Position numbers and translations under genes: made by a program
Part shown: piece by piece, positions 1 to 6,814 of the stretch
Numbering within the stretch: position 1 is the first letter of the stretch
How the letters are laid out: each line of letters begins with the position of its first letter
Origin: an uncultured Clostridia bacterium
Lineage (GTDB): Bacteria; Bacillota; Clostridia; Christensenellales; UBA1242
Assembly (NCBI GenBank): GCA_947623775.1
Contig: CANQHL010000028.1
Span: 1 to 14,635 of the forward strand
Direction: 5' to 3'
Length of the DNA: 14,635 nt
The notes under the pieces: model-generated
What the model was told of the DNA's origin: nothing
What the model saw: only the letters and a program-made list of their open reading frames with translations
Databases searched by the model: none

Positions 1-1124
1 CCGCCACTATTACCAACGTCCGGTACAACAAACTTCCCGCTTGAATTTAAAGTGTAAGAAGTGTCTGATGATTTATATGTTGAATTTTTCGTAAAGCATT
101 TAAATTTATGTCCTGTTCTCTCAATTGACAATGATAATTCACTGCCATATTCACAATTGTTAAGGGGATACGATGATTTTTTCTCGATTGTTCCACCATT
201 TCCATTAAAAGTGATATTGTATTTTTCTTTTTCCCAGTGGGCATATAGAGTGCATTGTGATGTTGTTCCAAGGTCGGACACTGTTAGTGTCCCATCTGAA
301 TTAAGAGTGTAAGCAGTGTCTGATGAACTATATGTTGAATTTTTCGTAAAACACTTAAATTTGTAACCCGTTCTTGATGGAGTAATTGTAGTGGTCTTTG
401 TAGCAATAACTTGATTTGTTAAAGGTAATGTACTAGAGCCATTAATTGTCCCGCCATTTCCATTAAGGGTTATATTATATTTTTTAGGATTTAGATAAAT
501 GTATATATAATAATTTTGATCCTTATCATAATCTGTATCATAATTCATATAACTATGCCCAGAGTAATAATATTCATTATTCCATGATGTTTCAAGAGAT
601 AGCTCCCGATTGTTTACGCTTCCACAAGAGAAAAAACATCTATATGAAACATTATAATATTTATTTACGGAAATACCTTTAAAATCAACTTCTTCCGCAG
701 TCGTTCCTCCGCCAAATCCAACAGACTTAGTCACCCCAACATAATAATAACTTAGTCCATATTGCGAAACACTCTTAGTTTCAAGATCTGCTTGTGTAAC
801 AGAATGAGTGTAATGAACATACATGAATTGAGTATTCATAATAAATTCAAATTTTAATTCTGGGCAGGGTAACCCACGAAATGCCATGTTTCCAGAAGAA
901 GCAATAAGGTCCGCCGGAGTAATTTGCTTATCCGTACTATTTGCGTATACGTCTTTTACATTATCTACATAAACATATACATATAATGTATACGTTGGAT
1001 ATTCATCTGCTTTAATTGCATCTTCTTTTTCTCCTTTCACGCTGACTAAAACCAGACCCAAACACAGTATTAAAAGTGCAAGAGCCAAATAAATGAAATA
1101 TTTATCAATTTTTCTTTCTTTCAC
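1..1124 (-). CDS. Surface protein S1 with InlB-type repeats, 5' part only (runs off left edge)
   Basis: Partial gene: 374 codons are visible and no stop is reached before the window edge. I start it at GTG (1122-1124) because an AAAGGAGG Shine-Dalgarno lies 4 nt upstream and the next residues form a signal/anchor: KERK, then a hydrophobic stretch at about residues 9-29. There is no lipobox. Residues 40-210 are Tyr-rich and unrecognised. From about 213 there are at least two InlB B-type (Listeria-Bacteroides, Flg_new) repeats of 85 residues. Each opens with KYNIT.NGNGGTI, passes through RTG.KFKCFTKNSTY and YTLNS.G, and the first ends in LYAHWEKE. The two copies are also alike in DNA (offset 255 bp). 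In characterised proteins such repeats are extracellular and often mediate adhesion or act as stalks. The gene sits behind a promoter with a nine-G tract. Being a secreted or membrane-anchored repeat protein is well supported; its ligand is unknown. Confidence 0.85.
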   Translation of the reverse strand, partial: MKERKIDKYFIYLALALLILCLGLVLVSVKGEKEDAIKADEYPTYTLYVYVYVDNVKDVYANSTDKQITPADLIASSGNMAFRGLPCPELKFEFIMNTQFMYVHYTHSVTQADLETKSVSQYGLSYYYVGVTKSVGFGGGTTAEEVDFKGISVNKYYNVSYRCFFSCGSVNNRELSLETSWNNEYYYSGHSYMNYDTDYDKDQNYYIYIYLNPKKYNITLNGNGGTINGSSTLPLTNQVIATKTTTITPSRTGYKFKCFTKNSTYSSSDTAYTLNSDGTLTVSDLGTTSQCTLYAHWEKEKYNITFNGNGGTIEKKSSYPLNNCEYGSELSLSIERTGHKFKCFTKNSTYKSSDTSYTLNSSGKFVVPDVGNSG

Positions 1125-1128
1125 ACTT

Positions 1129-1136
1129 CCTCCTTT
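1129..1136 (-). promoter_or_regulatory. Shine-Dalgarno that fixes the GTG start of S1
   Basis: AAAGGAGG on the minus strand, separated by 4 nt from the GTG at 1124-1122. No ATG in the same frame sits at a suitable distance, so this site decides the start of S1. Confidence 0.8.
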
Positions 1137-1166
1137 TATAAAATTATAAAAATGTATTATATAATA

Positions 1167-1196
1167 ATTATATATTTTCAAATATTATCAAGTCAA
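1167..1196 (-). promoter_or_regulatory. Possible second, proximal promoter of S1
   Basis: TTGACT (1191-1196) and TATAAT (1167-1172) lie 18 bp apart on the minus strand, about 40-70 bp before the S1 start. The match is good (5/6 and 6/6), but the region is very AT-rich, so chance is possible. If active, it would give S1 a constant level of expression independent of the G-tract promoter upstream. Its -35 box is also the last of the phased TTGACA-like repeats described at 1191-1217. Confidence 0.35.
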
Positions 1197-1217
1197 CATT
1201 TTGTCAAATTTTGTCGA
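1191..1217 (-). repeat. Phased TTGACA-like direct repeats in the S1 leader
   Basis: On the minus strand TCGACA (1212-1217), TTGACA (1202-1207) and TTGACT (1191-1196) follow one another with start-to-start distances of 10 and 11 bp, about one helical turn. A two-copy version occurs in the S2 leader (14063-14078). They could be a regulator's binding sites or redundant -35 boxes. The function is not established. Confidence 0.4.
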
Positions 1218-1263
1218 ACAGTTTAATAACTATTATAATATGTTATACCAATCTTATACTAAT

Positions 1264-1293
1264 ATTTTAGAAATCCCCCCCCCATTGTGTCAA
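1264..1293 (-). promoter_or_regulatory. G-tract promoter of S1, candidate phase-variable
   Basis: The minus strand shows a perfect -35 TTGACA (1288-1293). The spacer begins CAAT, holds nine G (C9 on plus, 1275-1283), and leads to a -10 TAAAAT (1264-1269). The spacer is 18 bp at G9 and would be 17 bp at G8. The 18-base box TTGGTAAAAYGCTTGACA, which includes the -35, is shared with the S2 promoter. In Neisseria porA a homopolymer in the same place controls expression by slippage. That the tract varies here is inference. Confidence 0.7.
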
Positions 1294-1366
1294 GCGTTTT
1301 ACCAATTTTTTTAAAAAATATTACTTTTTTTGATACAAATTTAAGTTTCCTCACCAAATTGACAAC

Positions 1367-1393
1367 AAAAAAAGAGTGAGTTTTGCTTCACTC
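1367..1393 (-). terminator. Rho-independent terminator after the phosphatase/pyrophosphatase unit
   Basis: Minus strand: GAGTGA, 8-nt loop AGCAAAAC, TCACTC, then T7 (A7 on plus at 1367-1373). It lies after hairpin array R1 and before the S1 promoter, so it insulates S1 from transcription arriving from the ppa side. The S2 cassette has a terminator with the same stem (14222-14251). Confidence 0.8.
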
Positions 1394-1408
1394 CTTTGTG
1401 CATTATGC

Positions 1409-1421
1409 GTGCCTTAGGCAC
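1409..1421. repeat. CTTAG-loop mini-hairpin
   Basis: GTGCC-TTA-GGCAC, equivalently a GTGC/GCAC stem around CTTAG. At the matching place in array R2 (14349-14361) the hairpin is GCGTC-TTA-GACGC: same loop, different but still paired stem. Two further related words, GTGCATTATGC at 1398 and the palindrome GTGCATTATGCAC at 1438-1450, flank it. Confidence 0.55.
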
Positions 1422-1460
1422 TTTTTATTTACTTCATGTGCATTATGCACGCTTTACTCA

Positions 1461-1680
1461 CTGCATTTAGCGGTATTTAAAAATGTTATTTTAAAGATGA
1501 TGAAATTGAATGCTTCAAATACAATCAAATTCGCTAAACGTCCAACATTTGGTTGGTAAAAGACAATGAATTTTAATGCTTCAAATACAATCCGTTTCGC
1601 TAATCGTCCAACATTTGGTTGGTCGCTAAACGTCCAACATTTGGTTGGCAGCATCTGGCTTGTGTTAAACATTTGGTCTG
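1461..1680. repeat. Mini-hairpin array R1, downstream of ppa
   Basis: Roughly 65-bp units, each an AT-rich part (AAAAGACAATGAATTTTAAT, then GCTTCAAATACAATC) followed by TTCGCTAAWCGT and a 15-nt hairpin CCAAC-ATTTG-GTTGG. Perfect hairpins are at 1542-1556, 1608-1622 and 1634-1648; the third has only the short TCGCTAAACGT linker in front. Two degenerate copies follow at 1649-1662 (loop ATCTG) and 1666-1680 (loop ATTTG). The last overlaps the stop and final codons of the pyrophosphatase gene. Open frames across this array (for example minus-strand 1672-1454) encode repeated QPNVGRLA peptides but have no start signal, and I read them as repeat artefacts. The 1125-1664 stretch holds no other gene. 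Confidence 0.8.
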
Positions 1681-2009
1681 ATTATTTCTGATTTGAAATA
1701 TTGCTCCTGAAATTCCGTTAATGCTCGAATCTGCTCATCTGTGTAATTCTTGCCCTCTCTGACAACAACGAGTTTATCATCATTATCATTTACTCGATGA
1801 ATAATCGCAATAACCTTTCCCGTAAACGTGTCAAGTGGTTCAAACTCACCAAGCACATAGGCGTCAAGTTCTTCCCCATCTCCCGAAACGGTGTTTGGAA
1901 TGTAACCATAATTTACCGGATAGATAAATCCATGCTTTGGGTGTTTGCTCCCGAGCGGTCTATCCATTTTGACTTCAACAACCTTGCCAAGATATTCTTT
2001 ACTTTCCAT
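1665..2009 (-). CDS. ppa: Short inorganic pyrophosphatase (family I-like)
   Basis: A 114-residue protein resembling soluble family I inorganic pyrophosphatases, which hydrolyse PPi to two phosphates in the cytosol and pull biosynthetic reactions forward. Visible motifs are RPLGS (17-21), YPVNYGYIPNT (30-40) and DGEELD (44-49). The last is the metal-binding signature, with Glu where classical enzymes have Asp in the third position. It is shorter than classical members (about 160-220 residues) and lacks a classical KYE motif, so activity is probable but not certain. The start has AAGGAGA 4 nt upstream; this lies in the 11-nt gap after the phosphatase-like gene, so the two are cotranscribed. The last four codons (RPNV) and the stop fall in a degenerate copy of the mini-hairpin repeat, which suggests the repeat replaced the original C-terminus. 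Confidence 0.8.
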   Translation of the reverse strand: MESKEYLGKVVEVKMDRPLGSKHPKHGFIYPVNYGYIPNTVSGDGEELDAYVLGEFEPLDTFTGKVIAIIHRVNDNDDKLVVVREGKNYTDEQIRALTEFQEQYFKSEIIRPNV

Positions 2010-2020
2010 AATTTCTCCTT

Positions 2021-2662
2021 TTAATATCGCTCATCTTCGTCTTGCAAACTCTCATCATTTATCATTTCAAAATGTTTGCCTTTTTCGACGGCTGCAACAA
2101 CCTGAGCAAAATCCATTTTATTGCACTTGTATTGTACATTTTCATTTAAAACATTTATAACGCAAGACAAATCCGACCTTGTACCTATCAATATGCTTAT
2201 ACAATCGTCGTCAAGCGAATCAATAAATCCTTTCACCTGCTGAAAATATTCTGCCGATTTTTGCATGTCGGGAATAAGGCGTTCGGCTTCAGTGATGTCC
2301 GCCTCACCATTTTCCCATTGTTTAAGTGCAACCAAGGCATCGGGATATTTTCTTTGTTGTTCTTCCTTAGTTAAGCCATTGAAAGAGCCAAGTCGAATGG
2401 GTTTAAAGCGTTCATCTGTTGACAACTCTTTCACTCCCATTTTCTTGGCAACAAGCGTGCCTGATTCCACAATTTGTGGACGCTTGCAGGAAACAAAAAC
2501 CTTGACAGGCAAGTTGTATTTTTCTTTTAATCTTTGCAACTCCTCAAGAGCTTCACTAACTTGTTGAATTCCTCTTTCCGTCAATCCGCTGCCGGTGCCG
2601 CCATCAATGTTTTTCAGATTTTTATACGCTTCACCATGCCTCATACAAACAACTATCTTCAT
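2021..2662 (-). CDS. Histidine-phosphatase-fold (phosphoglycerate mutase-like) protein lacking the second catalytic His
   Basis: A 213-residue protein with the RHGE box at residues 8-11 near the N-terminus (His9 is the expected phospho-acceptor), followed by LTERG (27-31) and VSCKRP (57-62), which supplies the second Arg. These mark the histidine phosphatase superfamily. The second conserved His, normally in a VSHG-like strand near the C-terminus, is replaced: the matching segment reads ILIGTRSD (157-164). It may therefore be a weak or altered enzyme, or a binding protein. I start at ATG 2662, which has AAAGGTGG 5 nt upstream; the GTG at 2671 overlaps that Shine-Dalgarno. A strong promoter (2682-2710) lies directly upstream. 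It is first in a two-gene unit with the pyrophosphatase, which suggests phosphate or nucleotide housekeeping. The substrate cannot be told. Confidence 0.75.
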   Translation of the reverse strand: MKIVVCMRHGEAYKNLKNIDGGTGSGLTERGIQQVSEALEELQRLKEKYNLPVKVFVSCKRPQIVESGTLVAKKMGVKELSTDERFKPIRLGSFNGLTKEEQQRKYPDALVALKQWENGEADITEAERLIPDMQKSAEYFQQVKGFIDSLDDDCISILIGTRSDLSCVINVLNENVQYKCNKMDFAQVVAAVEKGKHFEMINDESLQDEDERY

Positions 2663-2681
2663 AATTTCCACCTTTGATTTT

Positions 2682-2710
2682 ATTATATTATATATTTTCC
2701 AAATTGTAAA
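2682..2710 (-). promoter_or_regulatory. Promoter of the phosphatase-pyrophosphatase unit
   Basis: Minus strand TTTACA (2705-2710), 17-bp spacer, TATAAT (2682-2687). The predicted transcript start near 2675 falls at the beginning of the AAAGGTGG Shine-Dalgarno, giving a leader of only about 14 nt. Confidence 0.65.
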
Positions 2711-2744
2711 GATGTAATTTTGAAAAATGCGGTGTTAATTTTGG

Positions 2745-2810
2745 ATTATTTTAGAATTTGGTCTTTTTTTAATGTAATTTGAATTATTTTAAAGTTTGGT
2801 CTTTATTTTT
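2745..2810. repeat. Imperfect direct duplication at the 3' end of the SPASM radical SAM gene
   Basis: Two copies of about 27 bp (2745-2770 and 2783-2810, offset 38 bp) share ATTATTTTA and TTTGGTCTTT with few differences. One copy covers the last codons and stop (KDQTLK*) of the radical SAM gene; the other lies just downstream. It is probably a local duplication. It has no clear stem, so I do not call it a terminator. Confidence 0.5.
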
Positions 2811-3878
2811 GAAAAAAAGTGTTGGCAAATAATCATCATGTACGGAAATTCTTGCCGTTTTTGAGATTTTAAATTTTTCTTCCGGCAGTTTTTCTCCATT
2901 GTTTAATGGGCAATATGGGTCACGCTTTTCCAATGTTCCATACCACAATATTCTTCTATCAAACACACCGCCGGCGCAAGTTTCTTCATATCTGCAATTT
3001 TTACATTCTTCTGGCACAATGGGATTTGAAAATTCTTCAAATTTTATATCTTCAAGTGAAATGTCTTGGCTGATGTTGTAACGGCCTCGATACTTTTCAT
3101 CAATCAGATATGTAGACGGAGAAATGTCACCATTAGGCAAAATCCTAATACTTTTTGTGCCACTGAAATCCTTGACTTTTCCGGCAAACGAAAAGACATT
3201 TCCGAGAAGTGCATCACTTAAATTTATAATCTCATATTTTTCATTGATATATTTTAGTGCTTTCACCAAAACATCATAGGACAAGATAAATTCCGAATTG
3301 GTTTCAAAATCTTTGCTTACCGGTCGATATATATTCATTCTTAAAATTGCATTGTATTTTTTTGCTATTTCAAACAACCCGTCTATATTGTCTTCTTGCA
3401 ACGTTTCATTGAACCCGACAAACACAATTGTGCTTTTTTTGCCATGTTTTTGCAGAAATTCAAGCATATTTATTGCCCAATCGTATGCGTTTTTCTGACC
3501 ACGGAAAGCGTTGTGCTTGTCTTTGTCCTTAAAATCAAGTGAGACATCAACTTCATCAATGCTTTTCAAAAAATCATCATAAAATTTTTGATTGTCTTTG
3601 ATTTTTTGATAGGTGTAGCCGTTTGTTGTGAGTGCCTGAGTTATATCTGGATAATTTTCTCGCACATAACGTATAAATGTGAAAAAGTCATCACAAGTGG
3701 AATTTTCGCCTGTTCCATAGTTTATTGAATCGATATATTCATGATTTTTGTCAATAAACTTTATCCAATCGGAAAGCTTTTTGTCTTTTGTGCTGCTTCT
3801 TGTGCCTTTGCTGTAACAAAAACGACAATTCATATTGCAAACATTTGTTAATCCCCAGCCAACGTTAAATTTTTTCAT
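2784..3878 (-). CDS. Radical SAM protein with C-terminal SPASM-like cysteines
   Basis: A 364-residue radical SAM enzyme. Cys14-x3-Cys18-x2-Cys21 (CNMNCRFC) should bind the catalytic 4Fe-4S cluster that cleaves SAM to a 5'-deoxyadenosyl radical, and GTGE (55-58) matches the SAM-binding strand. The C-terminal part has Cys292, Cys295, Cys301 and Cys323 in a SPASM/Twitch-like arrangement for an auxiliary cluster, as in peptide-modifying enzymes (PqqE/AnSME type). ILPNGDISPSTY (246-257) is a typical pre-SPASM strand. No precursor peptide gene was found beside it, so the substrate is unknown. Its ATG overlaps the helicase stop (ATGA, 4 bp), with GGGAGG 4 nt upstream, so translation is probably coupled. 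Radical SAM membership is certain; the SPASM call is likely. Confidence 0.85.
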   Translation of the reverse strand: MKKFNVGWGLTNVCNMNCRFCYSKGTRSSTKDKKLSDWIKFIDKNHEYIDSINYGTGENSTCDDFFTFIRYVRENYPDITQALTTNGYTYQKIKDNQKFYDDFLKSIDEVDVSLDFKDKDKHNAFRGQKNAYDWAINMLEFLQKHGKKSTIVFVGFNETLQEDNIDGLFEIAKKYNAILRMNIYRPVSKDFETNSEFILSYDVLVKALKYINEKYEIINLSDALLGNVFSFAGKVKDFSGTKSIRILPNGDISPSTYLIDEKYRGRYNISQDISLEDIKFEEFSNPIVPEECKNCRYEETCAGGVFDRRILWYGTLEKRDPYCPLNNGEKLPEEKFKISKTARISVHDDYLPTLFFKNKDQTLK

Positions 3879-5959
3879 ACTTCCTCCCTTTTATATTCTT
3901 TAAACATATCTATGGCATCACCATTTGAAAGCAAGACAAGTTTGTGCATTGCTCTTGTTAAGCCGACATACAAAAGTTTCATATCAATAAGTTTGTTTGT
4001 ATCAAAATTGTTTTTTGAGCAGTCGTTTAGGATAACGCAATCAAACTCCAGTCCCTTTGCCTGGTGAATTGTAAGCACAATTATGCCGCTGATTTTTTGT
4101 TTTTCATCGAATAAAGAATGTTTTATCCCTGCACCCTTCAGCACCTTGGAAACTTTCAAGCATTCTTCTTCACTCTTGCAAATTATTGCAGTTGTTGCAA
4201 ACTTTTGACTAAGTTCTTCCGCATTTTGAATAAGAAGTTTTTGATGCGCCTTTTCATCTTTTGCTTCAAACAAAATCACCTCGTCACCATGGCGTATCAC
4301 CGGTTGCCCGAGAATAAGGTTGCTGTGGGAGGCAACAATGTTGGCACAATCCATCACTTCGATTGTTGTACGATAACTCTTTTTCAATTCAAAATATTGT
4401 CGGTCTTTAAACTGCTCGAAAATATCTTCCCATTTTTCTATGGAACAATTTGAATAAATTGCCTGATTTAAATCACCATAAAGGTCAAAAACGCAATTTT
4501 TGAAAAGATTTTTTATTGCTATAAAATGAAGCACACCGAAGTCTTGCGCTTCATCAATAACCACATGGCAAATATGCTGGTATTTTTGACTTTGCGACAA
4601 TTTTTGTTTTAAATAAATAAGGGCGGCAAGGTCCTCAAATTCCACTTCCTTGCTTTTTAGTTTGTCAAGAGTCTCTTTGGCAAGGGTCTTGTACTCGTCC
4701 ATATTTTCAATAAATTTCAAAAACTTCTGATAGATTGAAATTATCGACACTTTACGAAATTTCAACTGTTTTTTGAAAAATTCTGGCTTGCCCTTTTCAA
4801 AGCCCTTTTTAAGGTTCCATAAATCATTTAGCGGAACATCAATCCCTCTTTTTGCCGATTCAATTTTGACTTTATCAAGAAAATCCTCTTGCAAGTTCGG
4901 GTTGGTGAATTTTCCGGTGAGAGTGGCGATAAGATTGTTTAAACTATCTTCCACCGATTCCTTTTTTGCCAAGCAATACAAATTGTAAAGTTCAGTTTTA
5001 TCAAACATTTCAATGCCATAAAAATTTACATTTTCAGGCAAGAAGTTTTTCTCTTCGTTAAGTAAAAATTCATCTAACAAATTTTTGTATTTTAATGTTG
5101 TTTTATCCTTTTTGTTATATCCCGCCCCCGTCGCAGCATGATTTTTGTCTGAAACTTTAAACTTCTCGTCCACAACATTTAGTGCCAATTCCTCAAATGT
5201 CAACTGCGTTGCATCTTCGGTTTCAAGGTCTGGCAAAATGTCAGAAATATATTTTAAAAACACCCTGTTTGGACCTATTATCAAAAAATCGGCAGTGGTA
5301 TCAAATTTTTTCATTTGATAGATTAAATATGAAAGTCTATGCAGTGCAACCGTTGTTTTTCCGCTTCCCGCAACCCCCTGCACAACAATGTTTTTGATTG
5401 GTGCACGTATGATTTTGTTTTGTTCTTGCTGAATGGTTGCAACAATGGATTTAAGCCGCTTTTCCGTCTTTTGTTCCAAATATGGTTTCAATAATTCATC
5501 ATTGGTGAGCATGTCACCATCAATCACATTTAAGATTTTCCCATCTTCAATGTTTATCTGTCTTTTTAAACTTAAATCCCCCCGGCGTTGCCCCTCGGGC
5601 GTGAGATATTCAACTCTTCCAATCTCCGAATCATAGTACAAAGTTGAAATAGGCGCACGCCAATCCACAACAAGTTGTTTGCCATCTTTATCAAACATTC
5701 CAGCCTTGCCAATATACAAATTTTCAACATTATCCTCTAAATCATCTTTGTATATGAGTTTTGCAAAATATGGTGAGTCTATATGTTTGTCAATATCGTA
5801 AATTTGTCTTGCATAGGCGTACTTTAATGTGACAATCAACTCTTTATCAATTATGGCATTATCCAAATTTTGCAACTTGATTTTCAGCACACCCCTTGTT
5901 TCCGTTAAGGCTTGCAATGTGCTTTTCAATTGTTTTTTTTCAAACTCCAATGCTTCCAT
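3875..5959 (-). CDS. HelD-like superfamily 1 (UvrD/Rep-type) helicase
   Basis: A 694-residue UvrD-like ATPase. The N-terminus (about 1-40) looks coiled-coil, followed by a block typical of Gram-positive HelD: SPYFAKL (62-68), LYIGKAG (81-87) and VVDWRAPI (97-104). Walker A is GVAGSGKTT (195-203), Walker B VVIDEAQDF (466-474), motif IV SYRTT (528-532), motif V HQAKGLEFD (632-640) and motif VI YVGLTRA (664-670). In Bacillus, HelD binds RNA polymerase and helps release it from stalled complexes; this protein resembles that family more than DNA-repair UvrD or PcrA. The ATG has AAAGGA upstream, and that site overlaps the stop of the preceding membrane protein gene (3-nt gap). It is the third gene of a four-gene unit. 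The fold is certain; the HelD role is inferred from the N-terminal block. Confidence 0.85.
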   Translation of the reverse strand: MEALEFEKKQLKSTLQALTETRGVLKIKLQNLDNAIIDKELIVTLKYAYARQIYDIDKHIDSPYFAKLIYKDDLEDNVENLYIGKAGMFDKDGKQLVVDWRAPISTLYYDSEIGRVEYLTPEGQRRGDLSLKRQINIEDGKILNVIDGDMLTNDELLKPYLEQKTEKRLKSIVATIQQEQNKIIRAPIKNIVVQGVAGSGKTTVALHRLSYLIYQMKKFDTTADFLIIGPNRVFLKYISDILPDLETEDATQLTFEELALNVVDEKFKVSDKNHAATGAGYNKKDKTTLKYKNLLDEFLLNEEKNFLPENVNFYGIEMFDKTELYNLYCLAKKESVEDSLNNLIATLTGKFTNPNLQEDFLDKVKIESAKRGIDVPLNDLWNLKKGFEKGKPEFFKKQLKFRKVSIISIYQKFLKFIENMDEYKTLAKETLDKLKSKEVEFEDLAALIYLKQKLSQSQKYQHICHVVIDEAQDFGVLHFIAIKNLFKNCVFDLYGDLNQAIYSNCSIEKWEDIFEQFKDRQYFELKKSYRTTIEVMDCANIVASHSNLILGQPVIRHGDEVILFEAKDEKAHQKLLIQNAEELSQKFATTAIICKSEEECLKVSKVLKGAGIKHSLFDEKQKISGIIVLTIHQAKGLEFDCVILNDCSKNNFDTNKLIDMKLLYVGLTRAMHKLVLLSNGDAIDMFKEYKREEV

Positions 5960-5962
5960 AAA

Positions 5963-6403
5963 TTAAATTCCTTTAATGCAATTGCGATATGAAATTTTTT
6001 GATAGACAGCATGCTTTTTGGCTTGAAATTTTTTCAGTATTTCAAAAGCAAAGACAATAAGGCATGGCAAAATCACAAATTTTATATTAAACAAAATTCC
6101 GTTTAAAACATATTCAAAAATTGAAATATGCACCGGAAAAAGCGGAAAGAAATAATAGCAAAAAACGTCCACGGCAACGCTGTAAAAAATAATTGAAACA
6201 GGTGATGCAAATTTGTTGAATTTTGACGTGTAGCAAGCAAAAAACACAAGCAGCAGAATTGCTAAATTAACGTAGGTGAAAACTTGATTTAAAAGGTTTC
6301 TTTCAGTGATAAAAAAGTTTAAAAGAAACAGTGCAAAAACTGAAAAGTTTACATATTTGTTAACCCGATAACAACTGAAAAACAGCAATAAACTATTTAT
6401 CAT
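5963..6403 (-). CDS. Small integral membrane protein, possible ECF-type S component
   Basis: A 146-residue, very hydrophobic protein with about four to five predicted membrane segments (about 2-10 with 18-33, 42-57, 67-88 and 93-124) and a basic C-terminal tail, suggesting the C-terminus is cytosolic. I do not recognise the family firmly. Its size, the segment SPVSIIFYSVAVDVFCYYFF (67-86) and its place 8 nt after a DUF4430-like lipoprotein fit a substrate-capture (S) subunit of an ECF transporter, which would need the ATPase and T subunits encoded elsewhere. The Shine-Dalgarno AGGGGG overlaps the lipoprotein stop, so the two genes are tightly coupled. Other small membrane proteins cannot be excluded. 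Confidence 0.6.
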   Translation of the reverse strand: MINSLLLFFSCYRVNKYVNFSVFALFLLNFFITERNLLNQVFTYVNLAILLLVFFACYTSKFNKFASPVSIIFYSVAVDVFCYYFFPLFPVHISIFEYVLNGILFNIKFVILPCLIVFAFEILKKFQAKKHAVYQKISYRNCIKGI

Positions 6404-6411
6404 ACAACCCC

Positions 6412-6807
6412 CTAAAATTCAAAAGTTTCATATCTAAATTCAATTTCAATGCCGCTGTAAAGTTTTTGCGATGATATTCCCACGCTTGCATATTCTCCGT
6501 CAACATAAAATGCCCAAAATTGCGTTCCACCATCAAACGTCCTTTCCTCTATCCCGCAAATGGAGGTTATATAAAACCCATATTGCGACTCGTTGCCCTC
6601 AAAGTAAAATTCATCATATTTTTCATCAAGTTCAACAAGAAGATTGTAAACACTTCCCGCCTTAGTGGTGATATTGTTTGCAAAAAACACTTCTTCTCCA
6701 TTTGTCACACGCAAAGAAACATTGTCAACTTCCTTGTTGCAACCGGTGAACATAAAAACACAAGGCAATATCAAACACATCAAACAAACACTTATAATTT
6801 TTTTCAT
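6412..6807 (-). CDS. Lipoprotein with DUF4430-like (transcobalamin C-terminal-like) domain
   Basis: A 131-residue lipoprotein. The signal peptide has KK at the N-terminus, a hydrophobic core, and a lipobox FTGC with the modified Cys at 23. From about 50 to 127 the pattern matches DUF4430: YNLL near 54, GFYITSICGI (77-86), then QFWAFYVDGEYASVGIS (96-112) and a closing FRYE. Proteins of this group are small extracytoplasmic lipoproteins, some found with cobalamin or other micronutrient uptake genes. Here it precedes a small membrane protein and follows a B12-domain radical SAM gene, so a corrinoid-related role is possible but unproven. The ATG has no Shine-Dalgarno; a TGTTATAAT promoter ends 7 nt before it, which points to a leaderless transcript. 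Confidence 0.75.
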   Translation of the reverse strand: MKKIISVCLMCLILPCVFMFTGCNKEVDNVSLRVTNGEEVFFANNITTKAGSVYNLLVELDEKYDEFYFEGNESQYGFYITSICGIEERTFDGGTQFWAFYVDGEYASVGISSQKLYSGIEIEFRYETFEF

Positions 6808-6814
6808 AGATTTT

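Noticed and set aside
1409..1428. Plus-strand terminator GTGCC-TTA-GGCAC followed by T5
   Set aside because: No plus-strand gene lies upstream, the stem is short, and the matching R2 hairpin has no T tract. It is better seen as part of the repeat family.
1454..1672. 72-codon open frame on the minus strand with repeated QPNVGRLA peptides
   Set aside because: It lies wholly in mini-hairpin array R1, its repeats are those of the DNA repeat, and it has no Shine-Dalgarno or promoter. It is likely to be a source of false gene calls.
1461..1680. CRISPR array
   Set aside because: Units are imperfect, the intervening sequence is itself repeated rather than unique, and no cas gene is present.
4118..4453. 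111-codon plus-strand open frame
   Set aside because: It lies opposite the helicase motor domain, whose motifs are intact on the minus strand.
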